A DNA stretch of 11,580 nucleotides from Alphaproteobacteria bacterium (GTDB lineage Bacteria > Pseudomonadota > Alphaproteobacteria > Rickettsiales > RI-342), in contig JADZBT010000101.1 of NCBI GenBank assembly GCA_020851915.1, positions 1 through 11,580 of the forward strand, in the 5' to 3' direction. Numbering within the stretch: the stretch's first letter is position 1; each line of letters opens with the position of its first letter. This document shows positions 7,633-11,580 of the stretch, one piece after another. The position numbers were made by a program, and so were the translations under genes. The notes under the pieces were generated by a model, which did no database searches, had not been told where the DNA came from, and was given only the letters and a program-made list of their open reading frames with translations.

Positions 7633-7738
7633 CGTCATGCCAGCGCAGGCGGGCATCCAGCCAGAGCGCCGTCCGGCGCGATATTTATCGCAGCAGACGC
7701 TGCTTTTGTACGGGATGCCAGCCTGCGCTGGCATGACG
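7633..7738 (+). repeat. Palindromic repeat element, copy 2 (106 bp)
   Basis: Same family as the element at 3981-4060. It begins CGTCATGCCAGCGCAGGC and ends as the mirror image, GCCTGCGCTGGCATGACG. Arms 7633-7658 and 7713-7738 differ at one position only. Each arm can again fold on itself (ATGCCAGC against GCxGGCAT with a 4-base loop). The core (about 7661-7711) is longer than in copy 1 and unrelated; it has its own inverted repeats GCGCCG/CGGCGC (7666-7679) and GCAGC/GCTGC (7690-7703). It starts 4 nt after the prfB stop codon and does not interrupt any gene. Confidence 0.85.
7690..7707 (+). terminator. Weak intrinsic terminator candidate after prfB
   Basis: GCAGC (7690-7694) and GCTGC (7699-7703) form a 5-bp stem with a 4-base loop, followed at once by TTTT (7704-7707). 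The stem is short and lies inside the palindromic element's core, so termination would be partial at best. No better terminator follows prfB. Confidence 0.28.
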
Positions 7739-7818
7739 CGCTCATTGTTTATTCAATGGCGGGTGGTGCGGCCCTGTGTTAAAAACATTCGTGAGGAACG
7801 GACGCAAGGAGCACTACC

Positions 7819-8256
7819 ATTTCCGGAGCCGAACGACGTGCGACTATCCAGCTTCTGGCAGGCTGGATCGAATCCAAGGGGACGAAGAACCTTCCTTCGC
7901 TGGAGGGCATCGAGCCGCTCATCGGGGACGGCTTGCGCGACCTGAGCTTCATTATTCATGTAGCTAATCCGCCGATGTATTCCGATATCGCATTCTTCGG
8001 CGCGCAGCTGGTGCAGGCTTTCCAGTCGGACTGCACGGCGTTTCAGGTGGGCGAGGCGCTGGACAATTTCCTGCTCTCCAGCACCATCGATTTCTACCAC
8101 ACCGTCATCACCCGCCGCGCGCCCGTATCGGAAGCTTCGCGCTTCATCATCGGCGGTAAGGAAGCGCGTTATCGCAGCCTCGTCGTTCCCCTCAGCACCG
8201 ACGGAAATACCATCGATTACCTGATCGGCACGGCCAATTTCCGCATTTTTGATTGA
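7819..8256 (+). CDS. PAS_5-like domain protein, probable ATT start
   Basis: Small soluble protein of 145 residues if it starts at ATT 7819. Its layout fits the alphaproteobacterial PAS_5 family: a leading helix (LLAGWIESKG, then LPSLEGIEPL), a beta-rich core (LSFIIHVANPPMYSDIAFFG) and a closing strand pair (ARYRSLVVPLSTDG, then YLIGTANFRIFD). No output domain is attached, and the ligand and partner are unknown. The start is unusual. The frame has a stop at 7792-7794 and no ATG or GTG before the conserved part. AAGGAG (7806-7811) lies 7 nt upstream of ATT. The next standard start, TTG 7933, has no comparable site and would remove the first helix and strand. A frameshift joining the GTG frame at 7776 is the alternative. 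Family assignment is by pattern only. Confidence 0.7.
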   Translation: MSGAERRATIQLLAGWIESKGTKNLPSLEGIEPLIGDGLRDLSFIIHVANPPMYSDIAFFGAQLVQAFQSDCTAFQVGEALDNFLLSSTIDFYHTVITRRAPVSEASRFIIGGKEARYRSLVVPLSTDGNTIDYLIGTANFRIFD

Positions 8257-8277
8257 TTTTTAAGAGAAAATCATAGT
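8249..8277 (+). promoter_or_regulatory. mnmA: Candidate mnmA promoter
   Basis: TTGATT (8249-8254) and CATAGT (8272-8277) are 17 bp apart, each matching the consensus at 4 of 6 positions. They overlap the end of the PAS gene and would give a leader of about 20 nt. The spacer contains GATTTT/AAAATC (8255-8260, 8267-8272). Co-transcription with the PAS gene is equally possible. Confidence 0.3.
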
Positions 8278-8285
8278 ATTCCTGC

Positions 8286-8298
8286 GCCCTGGAAGGGC
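8286..8298 (+). promoter_or_regulatory. mnmA: Small hairpin overlapping the mnmA ribosome binding site
   Basis: GCCCT (8286-8290), GGA, AGGGC (8294-8298) form a compact 5-bp hairpin that contains the only purine-rich Shine-Dalgarno candidate, GGAAGG (8291-8296), 10 nt before ATG 8307. Pairing would partly occlude ribosome binding. No regulator is implied by the sequence. Confidence 0.35.
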
Positions 8299-8306
8299 AA
8301 ATACAT

Positions 8307-9434
8307 ATGGTCAACAGCCTCGGCATCAATAAGCCGGTAGGCGCTACCCGCGTGGTGGTGGCGATGTCGGGCGGCGTGGACAGCTCTGTGGTGGCTGCCA
8401 TGCTGAAGGACGAGGGCTATGACGTGGTGGGCATCACCCTCCAGCTCTACGACCATGGCGCGATGCTGGCCAAGAAGGGCGCCTGCTGCGCCGGGCAGGA
8501 CATCCACGATGCGCGCCGCGTGGCCGAATCCATCGGTATCCCCCATTACGTGCTGAATTACGAGAACCGTTTTCGCGATGCGGTGATGGAAGATTTCGTC
8601 GATACCTACCTCGCGGGAGAAACGCCCATTCCCTGCGTGCGCTGCAATCAGTCGGTGAAGTTCCGCGACCTGCTGCATACCGCGCGCGAGCTGGGCGCGG
8701 ATGCGCTGGCTACCGGGCATTACGTGCAGCGTAAAGTGGGCGCGCATCGGGTCGAGATGCATCGCGGCGCCGATGCCAACAAGGATCAGAGCTATTTCCT
8801 GTTTGCCACGACGCAGCAGCAACTCGATTTTCTGCACTTCCCGCTGGGCGGGTTGCACAAATCCGACACGCGTGCGCTGGCGGAGAAATACGGGCTCGCG
8901 GTGAAAGACAAGCCCGACAGTCAGGACATCTGCTTCGTGCCGTCGGGCGGCTATGCGAAGGTCATCGAGCGCCTGCGTCCCGGTGCGATAGAACCGGGCG
9001 ACATCGTGCATATCGATGGCCGCCGGCTGGGCAGGCACGAGGGCATCATCCATTACACGGTGGGTCAGCGTCGCGGGCTGGCGCTCGGTGACGCCGAATC
9101 GGACAATGCCGCGCCGCTCTACGTCGTGCGGCTGGATGCCGACAAGAACCGCGTCATCGTCGGCCCCCGGGAGGCGCTGGAGAAACACCGCTTCACGATA
9201 CGCGACATCAACTGGCTGGGCGATGCGCCGCTGCCGGAATCGGGCGTGGAGGTTGCGGTACGCATCCGCTCCGCGCATCCGCCGAAACCCGCCACCCTCT
9301 ATCCCCGCGCCGATGGTATGGCCGAGATCGCGCTGCATGCGCCGGAAACCGGCGTCAGCCCCGGACAGGCCTGCGTGATGTATGACGGCGCGCGCATGCT
9401 GGGTGGCGGCTGGATCACGAAGGACGCCGCGTAG
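8307..9434 (+). CDS. mnmA: tRNA-specific 2-thiouridylase MnmA
   Basis: Transfers sulfur to C2 of the wobble uridine (U34) of Lys, Glu and Gln tRNAs, using ATP to adenylate the base and sulfur delivered from a cysteine desulfurase. It has 375 residues, normal for the family. The PP-loop is SGGVDSS from S21. The catalytic cysteines are C110 in TPIPCVRCN and C209 in DSQDICFVP. KDQSYFLFA, the GIIHYTVGQRRGL segment of the central domain and a C-terminal beta-barrel (ending GGGWITKDAA) follow in the usual order. The CACCAGQD stretch near residues 58-65 matches the extended loop of many alphaproteobacterial MnmA proteins. The ATG is supported by GGAAGG upstream. It lies 50 nt after the PAS gene and converges on the STAS gene with 9 nt between stops. 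Confidence 0.96.
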   Translation: MVNSLGINKPVGATRVVVAMSGGVDSSVVAAMLKDEGYDVVGITLQLYDHGAMLAKKGACCAGQDIHDARRVAESIGIPHYVLNYENRFRDAVMEDFVDTYLAGETPIPCVRCNQSVKFRDLLHTARELGADALATGHYVQRKVGAHRVEMHRGADANKDQSYFLFATTQQQLDFLHFPLGGLHKSDTRALAEKYGLAVKDKPDSQDICFVPSGGYAKVIERLRPGAIEPGDIVHIDGRRLGRHEGIIHYTVGQRRGLALGDAESDNAAPLYVVRLDADKNRVIVGPREALEKHRFTIRDINWLGDAPLPESGVEVAVRIRSAHPPKPATLYPRADGMAEIALHAPETGVSPGQACVMYDGARMLGGGWITKDAA

Positions 9435-9446
9435 GCGACGCGCCTA
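9432..9446. repeat. Palindrome carrying both convergent stop codons
   Basis: TAGGCG, ACG, CGCCTA is a perfect 6-bp inverted repeat. The first three bases are the mnmA stop (TAG) and the last three, read on the other strand, are the STAS gene stop (TAG). It would form the same hairpin in either transcript. There is no U-run, so any terminator role is weak. Confidence 0.5.
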
Positions 9447-9776
9447 TTCCATCTCGATGACGAATAGATCGTTGAAGCGAATGATCTCGAACGTGGACAT
9501 GAGCTGCGGCGGTGGTTTCCGCAGCGCCAGTTTGGCATTGGCCTCCTCGCAGGTCTCCCGTGCGATCAGCAGCATGCTGATACCGGAGGAGTCGATGAAC
9601 TGAGTATGCGACAGGTCAATGGCCACGCGCTCCACGGAATGAAGCGGGATCATTCCGACGATCCGCGAAAATTCCCGGTCATTGGCGGAGGTGAAGCGCT
9701 CTCCGAGGCATATCTCCAGTACCTTATCGCACAGGGTGTGCGTGATGTCGGCTACCCGGTATGTGTGTGTTTTCAT
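9444..9776 (-). CDS. Single-domain STAS protein (anti-sigma factor antagonist-like)
   Basis: 110-residue protein that is almost entirely one STAS domain. Such proteins bind an anti-sigma kinase or another partner and are switched by serine phosphorylation. Diagnostic features are the strand-turn VAIDLSHTQFIDSSGISMLL with D62-S63-S64-G65, where SpoIIAA-type antagonists are phosphorylated, and the following helix and strand (REtCEEANAKLALRKPP pattern). The ATG at 9776 has GGAG 8 nt upstream; a longer frame to 10076 would run through its own promoter and the b561 gene, so I reject it. No anti-sigma kinase, phosphatase or sigma factor is visible nearby, so the partner is unknown. It could equally serve in a stressosome-like or lipid-transport (MlaB-like) context, but no neighbouring genes support that. 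Confidence 0.85.
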   Translation of the reverse strand: MKTHTYRVADITHTLCDKVLEICLGERFTSANDREFSRIVGMIPLHSVERVAIDLSHTQFIDSSGISMLLIARETCEEANAKLALRKPPPQLMSTFEIIRFNDLFVIEME

Positions 9777-9803
9777 GGTGCGCGCTCCGGCAAGATTTGC
9801 TGT

Positions 9804-9832
9804 AACATATACCACTATAAGTTGCAATTCAA
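9804..9832 (-). promoter_or_regulatory. Candidate promoter of the STAS gene
   Basis: Read on the minus strand, TTGAAT (9827-9832) and TATGTT (9804-9809) are separated by 17 bp, each 4 of 6 to consensus. Transcription would start near 9797 and leave a leader of about 20 nt containing the GGAG ribosome binding site. The region is clearly more AT-rich than its surroundings. Confidence 0.4.
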
Positions 9833-9869
9833 TCCTTGGCTGCACGCGAGGGTCGCCCGGCGATAACGG

Positions 9870-9897
9870 GTGACAAATGGGGGCGGGCGGATATAAG
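9870..9897 (+). promoter_or_regulatory. Candidate promoter of cytochrome b561
   Basis: GTGACA (9870-9875) and TATAAG (9892-9897) are 16 bp apart, each 5 of 6 to consensus, the best-looking promoter in the window. Initiation near 9904 would exclude the two upstream in-frame ATG codons (9878 and 9898) and supports ATG 9937 as the start. Confidence 0.5.
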
Positions 9898-9936
9898 ATG
9901 CCCACATCGGAATCACAGCCAAGAAGGTCAGTCATC

Positions 9937-10482
9937 ATGGAAAATACCGGAAGTACCGAGAAATATCCGTATGCGTTGCGTGCGCTGCACTGGCTGATGG
10001 CGGCTATTATTCTCGGGTTAACGGCGGTGGGCTGGTACATGGCCGAGCTGCCCAAGGAAGACCCGAGCAAATTCATGTTTTACGGATGGCATAAATCCTT
10101 CGGCGTGCTGGCGTTGTTGCTGATCGCGTTGCGTATCGCCGTACGGGTGCGCGCCAGCGTGCCACCATTGCCGGAGGCGCTGGGCGCGATGGTCAACCGC
10201 CTCTCGCATGCCGGGCACAAGCTGCTTTATCTGTTGATGGTGCTGGTTCCGCTTTCCGGTTACGTCATGTCGGTGTCGGGCGGCCATGAGGTAAGGATGT
10301 TCGGGATACTTATCCCGGCGCTGCTTCCCAAGAGCGAATTTCTGGGTGGGATAGCGCACGAGCTGCACGAGCTGTTGCCGTATCTGCTGCTGGCGGTGGT
10401 CATCGCGCATGTGGCCGGAGTGGTCTGGCATCGTGCGGTCGACAAGCAGAACCTGCTGCCGCGTATGTCGCTGAAGAAGTAA
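9937..10482 (+). CDS. Cytochrome b561 (CybB-like diheme membrane protein)
   Basis: Integral membrane b-type cytochrome; relatives such as E. coli CybB oxidise ubiquinol and pass electrons to acceptors such as superoxide. It has 181 residues and four hydrophobic segments (about 15-36, 52-71, 95-113, 147-164). The candidate heme-ligand histidines are H18 (RALHWL), H52 (YGWHKSFG), H144 (HELHELLPY) and H158 (VIAHVAG). The 14-residue step from H144 to H158 and their placement match the four ligands of CybB. The C-terminus RAVDKQNLLPRM is typical of the family. ATG 9937 has AGAAGG 9 nt upstream. The gene is divergent from STAS and convergent with the next minus-strand gene, with only 4 nt between their stops. 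The physiological partner is not shown by the neighbours. Confidence 0.92.
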   Translation: MENTGSTEKYPYALRALHWLMAAIILGLTAVGWYMAELPKEDPSKFMFYGWHKSFGVLALLLIALRIAVRVRASVPPLPEALGAMVNRLSHAGHKLLYLLMVLVPLSGYVMSVSGGHEVRMFGILIPALLPKSEFLGGIAHELHELLPYLLLAVVIAHVAGVVWHRAVDKQNLLPRMSLKK

Positions 10483-10486
10483 CGCG

Positions 10487-10981
10487 CTAGGATCGCGGCG
10501 GCCAGTGGGTTACCTCATTGCCCCATTCCTCGATATATTTTTTCTGCACCTCGTCGAGCTGTTCGGCCTTGATCTGCGCGTAGATGGTGAGCAGGTGGTG
10601 CGCGGTGAGGGGAGCCAGCCACACGATGCACCATCCTAACGCCGCCGCGCCATAGACGGTCAGCCATACGACACTGTCGCCCATCATGTCCTGCGCGACC
10701 TTGTCGATGTTGCCCTGCTGCAATATCTTGGCGAGCGAGGGGGCGAGTCCCGAGAAATTAAGCGCGAAAATGGCTTTCGTCCGGAACCGGTGGAGGGAGC
10801 GGTCCGTCATTCCTGCGGCGATGGAAGGTAACAGGCCGCCCAGCACCAGCATCGCAGTACGTCCCAGCAGGGCGACGAATACCACTGCCAGCACCAGTAT
10901 TGGCAGGGACAGCAGAATGCTCCGCCGGCGCTTCGGTTTGGCATCCTCTTTTTTGGGCTCTGCGGCGGGTTTTTTGCTCAT
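10487..10981 (-). CDS. Uncharacterised membrane protein
   Basis: I do not recognise this 164-residue protein. It has a very basic, Lys/Pro-rich N-terminus (residues 1-20, ending KPKRRR). A long hydrophobic stretch follows at about 21-58 (SILLSLPILVLAVVFVALLG and on to SIAAGM), which may be one long or two short membrane segments. Next is an amphipathic part with basic residues (DRSLHRFRTKAIFALNFSG), then a further membrane segment at about 103-130, then a polar C-terminal helix (QIKAEQLDEVQKKYIEEW). There is no signal peptide cleavage site and no catalytic motif. Start ATG 10981 lies 4 nt after the stop of the upstream gene, so the two are almost certainly co-transcribed and translationally coupled. 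The conserved-looking composition and tight spacing argue for a real gene; the function is unknown. Confidence 0.75.
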   Translation of the reverse strand: MSKKPAAEPKKEDAKPKRRRSILLSLPILVLAVVFVALLGRTAMLVLGGLLPSIAAGMTDRSLHRFRTKAIFALNFSGLAPSLAKILQQGNIDKVAQDMMGDSVVWLTVYGAAALGWCIVWLAPLTAHHLLTIYAQIKAEQLDEVQKKYIEEWGNEVTHWPPRS

Positions 10982-10985
10982 ACGG

Positions 10986-11580
10986 TCATTTCATCAGGCT
11001 GATATAGCTGTTCACCAGACTCAACAGCGTCACGGCGAGCACGCCGTAGGAGATGGTCAGCGATAGCCGCATGCCGAAACGCTTGGCGCTGAGGCGCAGT
11101 GTCCTCTGGTCGCGGAGTTTTTCCAGCGCCAGGGTATTCTTATAATATTCCTTGGCCGCATGTTTGAAGCTGAGGTCATCCTGCGTCACCATACGCACAT
11201 TGGATACGGCGACGACAATGCTGGCCAGTATGCCCGCCTCCGCGCGTTCTTTAAGTTCTTTCTGAAGATTCTCCCGCAAGGCTTTGCCGTGGAATGTTTC
11301 CACGATGGGGGCGAGGCGGTTGGCGATCCAGCGGGTGAGTCCTTTCAGCGGCGGATTACCCACCTTCCGCTGCGCGGGCGCGAGTAGTGTGATAGCCTTC
11401 AGGATCATATTGTTTTTGAGATGAGGGAAGGCTTCCATCTCGGAGCGGATGACGGTTTTGATGTCCATCCGGTTGGCGAGGAACGCGGCGATGTGGGTAT
11501 CGAGCGGATCCTTGCTTCGGCTTTGCTGGCTGTGCGAGAAATCTTCGAGCGCGTACAGCAGGCTCTCGATGGTCTGCGCG
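10986..11580 (-). CDS. Uncharacterised protein with C-terminal membrane segment (5' end beyond window)
   Basis: No family is recognised. The frame is open from the right edge to TGA 10986-10988, giving 197 visible residues. An internal ATG at 11468 exists but has no ribosome binding site, and the upstream codons (SLLYALEDFS, then DPLDTHIAAFLANR) look like normal soluble-protein coding, so the true start is probably outside the window. The visible part is helical and charged (NLQKELKERAEAG, KHAAKEYYKNTLALEKLRDQ). It has a moderately hydrophobic patch (GILASIVVAVSNVRMV) and one clear C-terminal membrane segment (RLSLTISYGVLAVTLLSLVN) ending 6-7 residues before the stop. This suggests a tail-anchored or membrane-associated component acting with the co-transcribed 164-residue membrane protein. 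Confidence 0.72.
   Translation of the reverse strand, partial: AQTIESLLYALEDFSHSQQSRSKDPLDTHIAAFLANRMDIKTVIRSEMEAFPHLKNNMILKAITLLAPAQRKVGNPPLKGLTRWIANRLAPIVETFHGKALRENLQKELKERAEAGILASIVVAVSNVRMVTQDDLSFKHAAKEYYKNTLALEKLRDQRTLRLSAKRFGMRLSLTISYGVLAVTLLSLVNSYISLMK

Noticed and set aside
7776..7967. 63-codon GTG-start frame overlapping the PAS gene
   Set aside because: The translation is Arg/His-rich with no family pattern, and the overlapping frame carries the conserved PAS-like sequence. Kept only as an alternative in case of a frameshift.
8271..9338. 355-codon minus-strand frame opposite mnmA
   Set aside because: Shadow of MnmA. No coherent protein, and it ends in the mnmA leader.
9877..9936. 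Earlier in-frame starts for cytochrome b561 (9877 region and ATG 9898)
   Set aside because: They lie within or before the strongest promoter in the window, and the best ribosome binding site belongs to ATG 9937.
9444..10076. 210-codon version of the STAS gene
   Set aside because: The extension passes through its own promoter and ribosome binding site and antisense to cytochrome b561; only residues from ATG 9776 resemble a STAS domain.
1..11580. CRISPR arrays, tRNA or rRNA genes, insertion sequences with transposase, riboswitches
   Set aside because: None seen. The only repeats are the two palindromic elements and small dyads, and no cloverleaf, rRNA-like or transposase sequence was recognised.

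Overview
The window looks like a chromosomal segment of an alphaproteobacterium. The genes are GC-rich, the gaps are more AT-rich, and no phage, plasmid or transposase gene is visible. The main evidence is gene content and order: a divergent rne, then amiC - mrcA - prfB, a linkage I know from alphaproteobacteria. The RNase E also has the long acidic insert in its S1 domain that is typical of that class. I cannot assign order or genus from the sequence alone.

Left block (1-2290, minus strand): the start and catalytic half of RNase E (rne), which runs off the left edge inside its arginine-rich tail. A 460-bp gap (2291-2750) holds divergent candidate promoters for rne and amiC, and a long, potentially structured rne leader.

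Central block (2751-7628, plus strand): a periplasmic N-acetylmuramoyl-L-alanine amidase (AMIN plus Amidase_3), a class A penicillin-binding protein (PBP1A type) and release factor RF2. The prfB reading frame is interrupted at codon 24 by the classical programmed +1 frameshift site. Two copies of a short palindromic repeat family (80 and 106 bp) sit in this block's intergenic spaces. One lies immediately upstream of the mrcA start codon and the other just after prfB.

Right block (7629-11580): a small PAS_5-like protein that appears to start at ATT, the tRNA 2-thiouridylase MnmA, a convergent single-domain STAS protein, a diheme cytochrome b561, and two minus-strand genes for membrane proteins that I do not recognise. 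The second of these is cut by the right edge.

Functionally the window combines RNA decay (RNase E), cell-wall synthesis and remodelling (PBP1A, amidase), translation (RF2, MnmA), membrane electron transfer (b561) and two small sensory or regulatory domains (PAS, STAS). Most of it is ordinary core genome. The points most worth a second look are the palindromic elements with compensatory arm changes, the likely ATT start, the rne leader, and the unknown membrane-protein pair at the right edge. I see no convincing new multi-gene system.
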